Below are positions 1 through 5,036 of a stretch of 8,074 nt of DNA, piece by piece. Every line of letters begins with the position of its first letter. The stretch's first letter is position 1. The translations under genes were made by a program, and so were the position numbers. Origin of the DNA: an uncultured Chlorobiota bacterium (GTDB lineage Bacteria; Bacteroidota; Bacteroidia; Bacteroidales; JAADGE01); NCBI GenBank assembly GCA_947311125.1, contig CAMZKI010000157.1, forward strand, positions 1-8,074. Reading direction: 5' to 3'. The notes under the pieces were generated by a model. It worked only from the letters and a program-made list of their open reading frames with translations, was not told the origin of the DNA and searched no databases.

Positions 1-163
1 ACAATGACCTTTATGATATAGATAAAATTAAAGAAACCGACAGTGAAAACTATACTTTCGGTAACGAATCTTTTACAAAGGATGAATTAATGAGTGTGAT
101 AAACTCACTGCCCGAAGGTTACAGGATAATATTTAATTTTATCTATATCATAAAGGTCATTGT
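1..163. repeat. 32-bp perfect inverted repeat (1-32 / 132-163), fold-back junction
   Basis: Bases 1-32 are the exact reverse complement of 132-163, with 99 bp between them. The identity begins at the very first base of the window, so the true repeat may be longer. Both arms encode the same ten sigma-factor residues (91-100), once on each strand, and the 99-bp spacer holds the next part of the gene in the opposite orientation. The arms are therefore coding sequence of a single gene seen twice. This is the signature of a strand switch (chimeric read, amplification fold-back or graph error at a contig end). An invertible element is the less likely alternative. Confidence 0.85.
3..137 (+). pseudogene. 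Displaced continuation of the same ECF sigma factor (residues 91-135), inverted
   Basis: The plus strand, with codons starting at 3, reads NDLYDIDKIK, the same ten residues that end the minus-strand sigma fragment. It then gives a 35-residue continuation that includes ESFTKDELMSVINSLPEGYR (within 63-125) and ends IIFN at 126-137. DELM...INSLPEGYR-IIFN is the standard beginning of sigma region 4 in Bacteroidota ECF factors, so this is the missing middle of the gene at 132-431. Beyond 137 the frame enters the inverted copy and stops at 183-185, so the helix-turn-helix half of region 4 is absent. I read this as an assembly or amplification artefact rather than a second gene. Confidence 0.75.
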
Positions 164-431
164 GCTTTTTATTTTTATGATATGATGATATTGCTGTATT
201 AACCACAATTCTTTTCATCCACCCTTCAAAAGACCCCCTGTCATCAAAATCATTAATTTTTGTCAAAATTTTCACAAAAGCATCCTGTAATATATCTTCT
301 GCCTCAGCTTCCGATTTGCTGTAGCGAAGACATATTCCGTAAAGCACGGGCGAATATACTTCGTATAATTCCTTCTGTGCTCTTTTGTCGTATGCTTTGC
401 ATTTTTTTACTATTTGACGTAAATCAATCAT
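132..431 (-). CDS. ECF sigma-70 factor, N-terminal 100 codons (gene broken by fold-back)
   Basis: This is the start of an RNA polymerase sigma factor of the extracytoplasmic-function type, which directs polymerase to a stress or envelope regulon. Residues 1-100 read as a normal sigma region 2: a YSPVLYGICLRY segment at 26-37, the acidic core-binding EAEDILQDAF at 43-52, and the -10-recognition helix FEGWMKRIVVNTA at 68-80. The start is the ATG at 431. After residue 100 (position 132) the minus-strand frame continues only eight residues (YYPVTFGQ) to a stop at 105-107. Those residues are not sigma-like, because the DNA from 131 to 1 is the inverse of what should follow. The real continuation (linker and start of region 4) is on the plus strand at 33-137. 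The intact protein would be at least 135 residues plus the rest of region 4, which is not in the window. The upstream gene on the same strand ends 65 nt before this start. No anti-sigma gene is visible. The family call is secure; the target regulon is unknown. Confidence 0.85.
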
Positions 432-496
432 CTGTTTTCAGCATCAAGACATAAAGCAATTATAAAAAGTTGCATTTTAATCTGTAATTTTTTAAA

Positions 497-1369
497 TTAT
501 ATATCAATTTTTTTGAAGAAGTATTGTTTTTGTGTATCTGTTAAAAAAGTATTCCTTTTAATTACCGCCTCTGTATTTTTATGCAGAGCTTCATATTCTT
601 TACGAAGACCGTATTTTTTTAATGCAGTAAGATATTCTGTCCGGTATATAAGGTTGTAAGGGTATTTTTCAAGTAATTTTTCAAAGTAAAACCGAAACAA
701 CTCCGTTTTTTTCTCATCACGACTGTATATTAAAGATAACTGCAAAAGACTTCTTACACTTATATTATTATCTTCCGAATTTGTGCATTCTTTCATAAGT
801 TTAAGTCCGCGTTTTTTGTTCCCGGAAGGGTAAAATAACAAAACAGGATAAATTAAGGGGTAATCTTCTTTTGCTGTTTCGATATAATAATTATACATAC
901 CGGATATAAATTTCATTTTATCGTCTTCATTTTCGTGTTTCAGTGCATATTCAAAGTATTTTATCACAGATTGCATATCTCTTGCAACCTTTAAATAATT
1001 TTTTCTCTGTGTTTCCATTTTTAATATTATGGATTTTGCCGAAATTATCCTGAAGACGTCATCATTTGTCAGTTTTTTTTTCTGAATTAATTCTTTCACG
1101 GCTTCATCTGCGTATTTCTTACTTATAAAAAAATATTTATCTTCTTTCCCGCTTATCTCGAACATTATACCGTAGTAATTAGCTGTAATAAGCTTTGTTT
1201 TTACACTCTCGGGATAATTATTTTTCAGGGTTACAAGTATTTTTTCGGCTTTCGGATAATTTCCGGAAAATACGGCATAAAAATACGATTCCGTAAGTGA
1301 TGCAGGTTGAGAAAAAGCCGTAAATGATACTGAGATATGTAAAAATATGAATAATACAGTAAATTTCAT
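497..1369 (-). CDS. Secreted/periplasmic helical-repeat (TPR-like) protein of unknown function
   Basis: A 290-residue protein if started at the ATG at 1369. An in-frame ATG at 1438 would add 23 residues ahead of the signal peptide and is less likely. Residues 1-20 form a Sec signal peptide (FTVLFIFLHISVSFTAFS) with probable cleavage before Gln21, typical of this phylum. The mature part is almost all helical, Lys/Glu/Tyr-rich and TPR-like (FYAVFSGNYPKAEKILVTLK at about 29-48; FYFEKLLEKYPYNLIYRTEY near the C-terminus). In the middle is a GMYNYY...YPLIYPVLLFYPSGN..RGLKLM stretch, reminiscent of Bacteroidota TPR proteins that carry GxYNYY and PxGD...GL motifs. There are no catalytic motifs and no lipobox Cys. 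It precedes the sigma-factor gene by 65 nt on the same strand, so the two could be co-transcribed. A scaffolding role in the envelope is only a guess. Confidence 0.7.
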   Translation of the reverse strand: MKFTVLFIFLHISVSFTAFSQPASLTESYFYAVFSGNYPKAEKILVTLKNNYPESVKTKLITANYYGIMFEISGKEDKYFFISKKYADEAVKELIQKKKLTNDDVFRIISAKSIILKMETQRKNYLKVARDMQSVIKYFEYALKHENEDDKMKFISGMYNYYIETAKEDYPLIYPVLLFYPSGNKKRGLKLMKECTNSEDNNISVRSLLQLSLIYSRDEKKTELFRFYFEKLLEKYPYNLIYRTEYLTALKKYGLRKEYEALHKNTEAVIKRNTFLTDTQKQYFFKKIDI

Positions 1370-1373
1370 CAGG

Positions 1374-1381
1374 CAAAAATA
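1374..1381 (-). promoter_or_regulatory. Possible -7 box (TATTTTTG) for the helical-repeat protein gene
   Basis: On the minus strand TATTTTTG fits the Bacteroidota -7 consensus TAnnTTTG exactly. There is no good TTTG at the usual 19-21 nt upstream. The box lies only 4 nt from the ATG at 1369, so a transcript from it would be nearly leaderless. In this AT-rich gap a chance match is quite possible. Confidence 0.25.
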
Positions 1382-1398
1382 AGAAAAAATACAAATGC

Positions 1399-1430
1399 TT
1401 TTCGGTTTGAATAAATCTTTAATAATTTTG
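1399..1430 (+). promoter_or_regulatory. Putative Bacteroidota-type promoter for the DUF1858-HAD operon
   Basis: TAATTTTG at 1423-1430 matches the -7 consensus TAnnTTTG. TTTT at 1399-1402 stands 20 nt upstream, where TTTG is expected (3 of 4). Transcription would start near 1434, about 20 nt before the ATG at 1455. That supports 1455 over the in-frame ATG at 1395, which lies upstream of this promoter. Confidence 0.45.
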
Positions 1431-1454
1431 TGCCTCATAAAAAAGCAGAAAAAA

Positions 1455-1724
1455 ATGAAAGAGAAAATAACAAAAGATATTTCAATCGAAGAGTTAGTTG
1501 AAAAATATCCTTTCTCGGTTGATTATTTAGCAAAAAACGGTATTCGCTGTATTGTATGCGGAGAACCTGTTTGGGGAACACTGGAGGAAGCATCGGAAGA
1601 AAAAGGATTTGATGCGGAAACAATCGAAAAGTTTGTAACAGAACTTAATGTATTGAATGAAAATTTTGAAAAAGACTTGAAAGAAAATGTAAAAAAAATT
1701 GATAGCGGAAAATTAGATGTTTAA
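1455..1724 (+). CDS. DUF1858 domain protein (redox-type CxxC, hybrid-cluster-protein-associated family)
   Basis: A soluble 89-residue protein. Residues 5-60 match the DUF1858 pattern: a short helix (ISIEELVEKYP), a second helix, then GIRCIVCGEPVWGTLEEAS with a CxxC pair at Cys32 and Cys35. Related proteins are annotated as a redox disulfide domain associated with hybrid cluster (prismane) protein, so a thiol/disulfide or metal-binding role in the cytoplasm is the family-based expectation. No hybrid cluster protein is in the window. The charged tail (about 60-89) is probably helical. The ATG at 1455 is chosen because the domain begins there and the putative promoter (1423-1430) lies just upstream. 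The stop at 1722-1724 overlaps the start of the next gene by 8 nt, which implies translational coupling with the HAD phosphatase. Confidence 0.8.
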   Translation: MKEKITKDISIEELVEKYPFSVDYLAKNGIRCIVCGEPVWGTLEEASEEKGFDAETIEKFVTELNVLNENFEKDLKENVKKIDSGKLDV

Positions 1725-2541
1725 AGCTGCAGTAATTGATTTAGACGGAACTTTACTCAACGATGATAAAAAAATCAGTGACGCTGATTTGAACACATTA
1801 AACGAACTCGGAAAAAGAAATGTTATACGTATAATAGCTACAGGTCGTTCTTTATTCAGCACGTCAGAAGTGTTGTCGCCTGATTTTCCGATTGATTATC
1901 TTATTTTTACGGCAGGAGGAGGGATAAAAGATTACAAAAACGGTAACATTTTAAAGTCTTTTTTTATTTCTTCCGATAAGGTAAAAAAAATTACGAAAAG
2001 ACTAATTTACCTGAAAATTGATTTTCAAATAAGGCATAAGATTCCTGAAAGCCATAAATATATTTTCAAACGCTTTTTGAAAAAAAATCCGGATTTTGAC
2101 AGGTTAAATTTTCATTACTCAGATTATATAAAGCCTCTTGAAGAAGTTAATAACTTACCCGATGCGGCACGGTTTATAATTATCTCACCCGATGAAAAGG
2201 TTGTTGATATTATTGAAAATGAGTTTTCTGAATTTGAGATTATAAGAGCCAGTTCGCCCGTTGACGGCAAATCTGTTTGGATGGAAATTTATCCGCCGGG
2301 AATAAATAAAGGCAGTTCACTAAAATACCTTTGCGGCAAACTTAACATAAGCCTTTCGGAAATTGCGGGGTTGGGAAATGATTATAACGACATTCATTTT
2401 CTGGATATTACCGGAAAAAGTTTTATAACTGAAAATGCTCCGGATATTCTTAAAAAAAGATATAAAAATACGGTAAGTAATAATAACAGCCCTTTAACCG
2501 AAATTATGAAGCCTTTTTTGAATAAAAAATATCAAGCGTAA
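1717..2541 (+). CDS. Cof-type HAD-superfamily hydrolase (sugar phosphate or flavin phosphatase type)
   Basis: A 274-residue cytoplasmic phosphatase with every HAD motif intact: motif I AAVIDLDGTLL (nucleophile Asp8, acid/base Asp10), motif II IIATGRS (Thr42), motif III GINKGSSL (Lys198), and motif IV GLGNDYNDIHFLD (Asp222 and Asp225 for Mg2+). The region between motifs II and III, about residues 80-190, is the place and size of the C2 cap of the Cof/YbiV group, whose members hydrolyse phosphosugars, FMN or pyridoxal phosphate. The substrate cannot be read from sequence. The length is normal for the family. The ATG overlaps the end of the DUF1858 gene, so the two form an operon. Its last 38 nt overlap the 3' end of the convergent transporter gene, leaving no room for a terminator between them. 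Confidence 0.9.
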   Translation: MFKAAVIDLDGTLLNDDKKISDADLNTLNELGKRNVIRIIATGRSLFSTSEVLSPDFPIDYLIFTAGGGIKDYKNGNILKSFFISSDKVKKITKRLIYLKIDFQIRHKIPESHKYIFKRFLKKNPDFDRLNFHYSDYIKPLEEVNNLPDAARFIIISPDEKVVDIIENEFSEFEIIRASSPVDGKSVWMEIYPPGINKGSSLKYLCGKLNISLSEIAGLGNDYNDIHFLDITGKSFITENAPDILKKRYKNTVSNNNSPLTEIMKPFLNKKYQA

Positions 2542-3412
2542 CAAGCCATAACAAGACAAAAATACTCATTACGGCAGCAGGAACGGCAGATTTTTCTTCA
2601 AACAAAATCAAAGTTACGGCAATTGCAAACCCTGAACTTTTAACGGTAAGCATTAAATTTTTACTTATAATCAGTTTTTTATCCCGATTTTTTCTCTTAA
2701 CAAACAAATATATAATTCCTGCTCCGAATATACTTAAAAATATAATACCTGCAGATTTTAAAACTACGATATAATCCGTCAGTATCAAATCTCTGTTAAC
2801 AGCTATTGCCGTATATATAATTAATGCAAAGCCCCAGTCAATAACCTTTCCTCTTATTTTTTCGGTTATCGGGTATATTTTTTTGAGCAGTAAAATTCTT
2901 GACAGCAGCAGAGGTATTACAATTATTTTTATAATTACGCCTATAATTACTTCGGGGTTAAGAATAACACCTTCGGAAAACAGATAAATAATTGCCGGCG
3001 ATATTATTACCGAAAGCAGATATGTGCCTAAAATTCCTCTGAAAGAGAAATCCAAATTACCTTTAAACGTGTATGTAAACGGAATAATTGCAACTCCGGG
3101 CGGTGTTGCAGCTAAAACAACAAAACCGTTAAAGGTTGTTTTATCGAATATGAAATATGAAATACCTAAAAGTAAAATACCCTGAATAACAAAGTTAAGA
3201 AACAGCGATTCGGCAGAAATTTTTAACGTCGCTTTATAATCTTTCAAGAGGCTTATTTTTACTCCCGTTAAAGAAAAAACCATAACTGCGGCGAGAACAT
3301 ACAAAGTATATCCGGATAAAAAGCCTGCACCTTGAGGTAATAAAAATGCAAATATCAATGCCGATATAAGTATAAAGTTTCTGTTTTGTATTATTTTTAA
3401 AATTAAACCCAT
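2504..3412 (-). CDS. BASS/SBF-family (bile acid:sodium symporter-like) membrane transporter
   Basis: A 302-residue integral inner-membrane protein with about eight to ten hydrophobic segments across its length. Two signatures point to the SBF/BASS fold: ATPPGVAIIPFTYTFKGN (102-119), at the place of the CCPGGxxSN...GD crossover motif, and KSSGFAIAVTLILFEEK (258-274) followed by SAVPAAVMSIFVLLW, like the NxGLAxAL...P AALxS motif of the second repeat. BASS proteins carry organic anions such as bile acids, pantoate or keto acids with Na+; the substrate here is unknown and the motifs are divergent. A TTG at 3433 could extend the frame by seven residues, but it lies inside the -7 box, so the ATG at 3412 is the start. 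The 3' end overlaps the HAD gene by 38 nt. A terminator separates it from trpB upstream, so it is probably its own transcription unit. Confidence 0.75.
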   Translation of the reverse strand: MGLILKIIQNRNFILISALIFAFLLPQGAGFLSGYTLYVLAAVMVFSLTGVKISLLKDYKATLKISAESLFLNFVIQGILLLGISYFIFDKTTFNGFVVLAATPPGVAIIPFTYTFKGNLDFSFRGILGTYLLSVIISPAIIYLFSEGVILNPEVIIGVIIKIIVIPLLLSRILLLKKIYPITEKIRGKVIDWGFALIIYTAIAVNRDLILTDYIVVLKSAGIIFLSIFGAGIIYLFVKRKNRDKKLIISKNLMLTVKSSGFAIAVTLILFEEKSAVPAAVMSIFVLLWLVTLDIFYSKKAS

Positions 3413-3430
3413 TTTATGCTTTTGCAACTG

Positions 3431-3462
3431 CAAAGAAACATATTATAATTCAGTTATACAAA
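3431..3462 (-). promoter_or_regulatory. Bacteroidota-type promoter for the BASS transporter
   Basis: On the minus strand, TTTG (3462-3459) is followed after exactly 20 nt by TTTCTTTG (3438-3431), which matches TAnnTTTG in 7 of 8 positions and is followed by C. Spacing and sequence fit the -33/-7 promoters used by the primary sigma factor in this phylum. Transcription would begin near 3427, about 15 nt before the ATG at 3412. It lies between the trpB terminator and the transporter gene, where a promoter is needed. Confidence 0.6.
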
Positions 3463-3465
3463 GCT

Positions 3466-3505
3466 CTTAATAAAAAGATATCCGAAGATAAAAAACCTTC
3501 GGATA
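3466..3505 (-). terminator. Intrinsic terminator of trpB
   Basis: Bases 3479-3487 (TATCCGAAG) pair perfectly with 3497-3505 across a 9-nt loop. On the minus strand the hairpin is followed by TCTTTTTATT, a typical U tract. It lies 28 nt past the trpB stop and ends trpB transcription before the transporter gene. Confidence 0.85.
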
Positions 3506-3532
3506 CTTCAGTTTTACCTTTCGTAAAAATTA

Positions 3533-4699
3533 TTACAGCCTTTCAACGTCTTTATCGCCTCTTCCGGAAAGGTTAATAATAACGGTTTCACTTTTATTTT
3601 TAAACAGTTTTGCAGCCAAAGCAACGGCGTGGGAGGATTCTATTGCCGGAATTATTCCTTCTTTTTCTGAAATTAACTTAAAAGCATTTACGGCTTCTCT
3701 GTCTGTAATTGCGTGATATTCAACCCTTTTTATTTCTTTAAGATAGGCGTGTTCCGGGCCTATTCCGGGATAATCAAGTCCTGCGGCTATTGAATAAGAC
3801 CCTGTCGGATTTCCATCCTCATCAGTCAGACAAAGTGAGTCAGAACCCTGAAAAATCATTCGTTTTCCGAGATTTAAAGTGGCGGCGGTTCGTTTTGTGT
3901 CAAGTCCTTCACCGGCACCTTCGGCTGCATAAATTTTAACGTTTTCGTCAGGAATAAACTCTTTAAACAGACCTATTGCATTAGAACCTCCGCCGATACA
4001 GGCAACAATACTGTCGGGAAGTTTGCCTTCCGCTTCCAAAAATTGTTTACGAGCTTCTTTACCTATAATGCTCTGAAAATGAGCAACCATTGTAGGATAA
4101 GGATGCGGTCCTACGGCAGAGCCAAGCAAATAGTAAGCATCCGGATGCTCAATGTAATAACCAAGAGCGGCATCTACTGCATCTTTTAAAGTGCCTTGCC
4201 CGGCATCAATGCTTACAACTTCAGCACCCAGAAGTTCCATTCGATTTACATTTAATTTTTGTCTTTCAACGTCTTCGGCACCCATAAAAACTTTGCATTT
4301 AATACCGAAAAGTGCGGCAGCGGTAGCGGTAGCCACGCCGTGTTGTCCTGCACCTGTTTCCGCCAATATTTGTGTAGCCCCCAAACGTTTAGCCAGCAAT
4401 ATTTGCCCGATGGTGTTATTAATTTTATGTGCTCCGGTGTGGTTTAAATCCTCTCTTTTCAAATAGATTTTACTTCCGATATGTTCGGACAGTCGTTTTG
4501 CATAGTATAAAGGCGAAGGTCTTCCTACATAGGTTTTTAAAAGGTGTATAAATTCTTTCTCAAATTCTTCCGTAAATGCAGTTTTGAAGAAAAAATTCGC
4601 CAAATCTTTTAATTTGTTTTCTAAAACCGGAGGAACAAATGCACCGCCGAATTCTCCGAAATATCCGTTTTTGTTTTGTTGTTGTGTTTGAGTTGTCAT
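3533..4699 (-). CDS. trpB: Tryptophan synthase beta chain
   Basis: A PLP enzyme of 388 residues that condenses indole with L-serine to give L-tryptophan, normally in an alpha2-beta2 complex with TrpA. The fold and active site are complete: Lys92 in LNHTGAHKINN (PLP Schiff base), Glu114 in LAETGAGQHG (catalytic carboxylate), GGGSNAIG at 236-243 (cofactor phosphate loop), LDYPGIGPEH at 308-317, and LSGRGDKD at 377-384 with Ser378 near the pyridine nitrogen. Length and motifs fit the standard TrpA-dependent TrpB1 class rather than the longer TrpB2 class. The start is the ATG at 4699. No other trp gene follows; a terminator comes 28 nt after the stop, so it appears monocistronic. Upstream is a Trp-Trp leader ORF and terminator that look like an attenuator, so tryptophan supply probably controls its expression. 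Confidence 0.97.
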   Translation of the reverse strand: MTTQTQQQNKNGYFGEFGGAFVPPVLENKLKDLANFFFKTAFTEEFEKEFIHLLKTYVGRPSPLYYAKRLSEHIGSKIYLKREDLNHTGAHKINNTIGQILLAKRLGATQILAETGAGQHGVATATAAALFGIKCKVFMGAEDVERQKLNVNRMELLGAEVVSIDAGQGTLKDAVDAALGYYIEHPDAYYLLGSAVGPHPYPTMVAHFQSIIGKEARKQFLEAEGKLPDSIVACIGGGSNAIGLFKEFIPDENVKIYAAEGAGEGLDTKRTAATLNLGKRMIFQGSDSLCLTDEDGNPTGSYSIAAGLDYPGIGPEHAYLKEIKRVEYHAITDREAVNAFKLISEKEGIIPAIESSHAVALAAKLFKNKSETVIINLSGRGDKDVERL

Positions 4700-4731
4700 T
4701 TTTTTGTATTTTAATTGTTTGTATATGTTAA

Positions 4732-4833
4732 TTAATTTTGACAGAAAATTTGTTTAAGTGTTAAAGGTTCAAAAATATTTAAACGCCAACGATTTTCCGT
4801 ATTGTTCAGCCAAATTAAAATGTATTCCTTCAT
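4732..4833 (-). CDS. Small ORF of 33 codons between the attenuator and trpB (doubtful)
   Basis: An ATG-started frame (MKEYILIWLNNTENRW...) ends with TAA 32 nt before trpB. It has two Trp residues (8 and 16), which is high for its length. The composition is otherwise unremarkable and there is no recognised motif. It may be noise in the 5' leader of trpB or a second, Trp-sensitive leader peptide. Only conservation could tell. Confidence 0.2.
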   Translation of the reverse strand: MKEYILIWLNNTENRWRLNIFEPLTLKQIFCQN

Positions 4834-4852
4834 TGTGTTAAGATTTTATAAA

Positions 4853-4886
4853 ATGAAAAAGCCGCAGGAGAAAATCCTGCGGCTTT
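4853..4886 (-). terminator. Strong intrinsic terminator upstream of trpB (attenuator terminator)
   Basis: Bases 4858-4869 pair perfectly with 4875-4886: a 12-bp stem (AAAGCCGCAGGA on the minus strand) with a 5-nt loop, followed on the minus strand by a run of T then CATTTT. It stands 24 nt after the stop codon of the Trp-Trp leader ORF and about 150 nt before trpB. It would also end any transcript arriving from the DUF3078 gene. The loop and part of both arms can pair instead with 4915-4932, which would destroy the hairpin. Confidence 0.9.
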
Positions 4887-4979
4887 GAATGATATTAGTG
4901 TATAACAAAACTATCGCAAAGAGATTTCTCCTTGTGTTAAAATTTTGTTACGCCACCAATTATTTTGTAAAAACTTCAT
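4858..4979 (-). promoter_or_regulatory. Predicted ribosome-mediated tryptophan attenuator controlling trpB
   Basis: Three parts occur in order on the minus strand: a 22-codon ORF with Trp codons 8 and 9 (4953-4958), an antiterminator strand (4932-4915) inside the last third of that ORF, and the terminator (4886-4858). The antiterminator strand AGGAGAAAUCUCUUUGCG can pair with 4881-4866 (CGCAGGAUUUUCUCCU): 8 contiguous pairs, then 3 (one G-U), then 4, with a 1-nt and a 3-nt bulge. This uses 7 nt of the terminator's left arm and 4 of its right arm, so the two structures exclude each other. A ribosome stalled at Trp8/9 would reach only to about 4940 and leave the antiterminator free. One at the stop codon (4911-4913) would cover most of it and let the terminator form. 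That is the E. coli trp leader logic in reduced form. No separate pause hairpin was found. Confidence 0.7.
4911..4979 (-). CDS. Putative trp leader peptide (22 residues, tandem Trp)
   Basis: A short ORF beginning MKFLQNNWWRNK and ending GEISLR, with TAG at 4911-4913. Trp8 and Trp9 are adjacent, rare enough by chance in a 22-residue frame to be telling directly upstream of a tryptophan synthase gene. Its ATG lies 57 nt after the DUF3078 stop and follows an AAGGAAAA stretch. The peptide itself probably has no function; translation through its Trp codons would sense charged tRNA-Trp. The last seven codons overlap the antiterminator strand. Confidence 0.65.
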   Translation of the reverse strand: MKFLQNNWWRNKILTQGEISLR

Positions 4980-4998
4980 TTTTCCTTTTTGTCCGGTG

Positions 4999-5028
4999 CA
5001 AATAAAAATGAAAATATCTGAATAAAAA
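4999..5028 (-). promoter_or_regulatory. Possible promoter for the trp leader-trpB transcript
   Basis: On the minus strand TTTATTTG (5006-4999), followed by C, matches the TAnnTTTG box in 7 of 8 positions. A T-rich stretch lies about 19 nt upstream where TTTG is expected. A start near 4995 would leave about 16 nt before the leader ATG, similar to the other promoters here. The region is very AT-rich, so this is weak. The leader could instead be reached from the upstream DUF3078 operon. Confidence 0.35.
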
Positions 5029-5036
5029 AATATTTT

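Noticed and set aside
105..131. Eight-residue C-terminal tail (YYPVTFGQ) and stop of the minus-strand sigma frame
   Set aside because: It is translated from sequence inverted relative to the gene. The plus strand at 33-137 gives the proper sigma continuation, so this tail is not a natural C-terminus.
3413..3433. TTG start extending the BASS transporter by seven residues
   Set aside because: The TTG falls within the -7 promoter box; transcription would start downstream of it, and the ATG at 3412 begins the first hydrophobic segment region normally.
4191..4466. Plus-strand frames inside trpB
   Set aside because: Antisense to a fully conserved enzyme and with no motif of their own.
4770..4777. 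TATTTTTG on the minus strand as an internal trpB promoter after the attenuator
   Set aside because: It matches the -7 consensus but has no TTTG or TTG at 19-21 nt upstream, and such boxes are common by chance in this AT-rich gap.
4853..4886. Simple end-of-operon terminator for the DUF3078 gene only
   Set aside because: Possible as an added role, but it does not explain the Trp-Trp ORF or the 15-pair alternative structure located just ahead of trpB, so the attenuator reading is preferred.
4700..5036. T-box or riboswitch upstream of trpB
   Set aside because: I found no T-box sequence (the UGGN-containing bulge or specifier stem) and no known aptamer; the leader-ORF mechanism accounts for the features seen.
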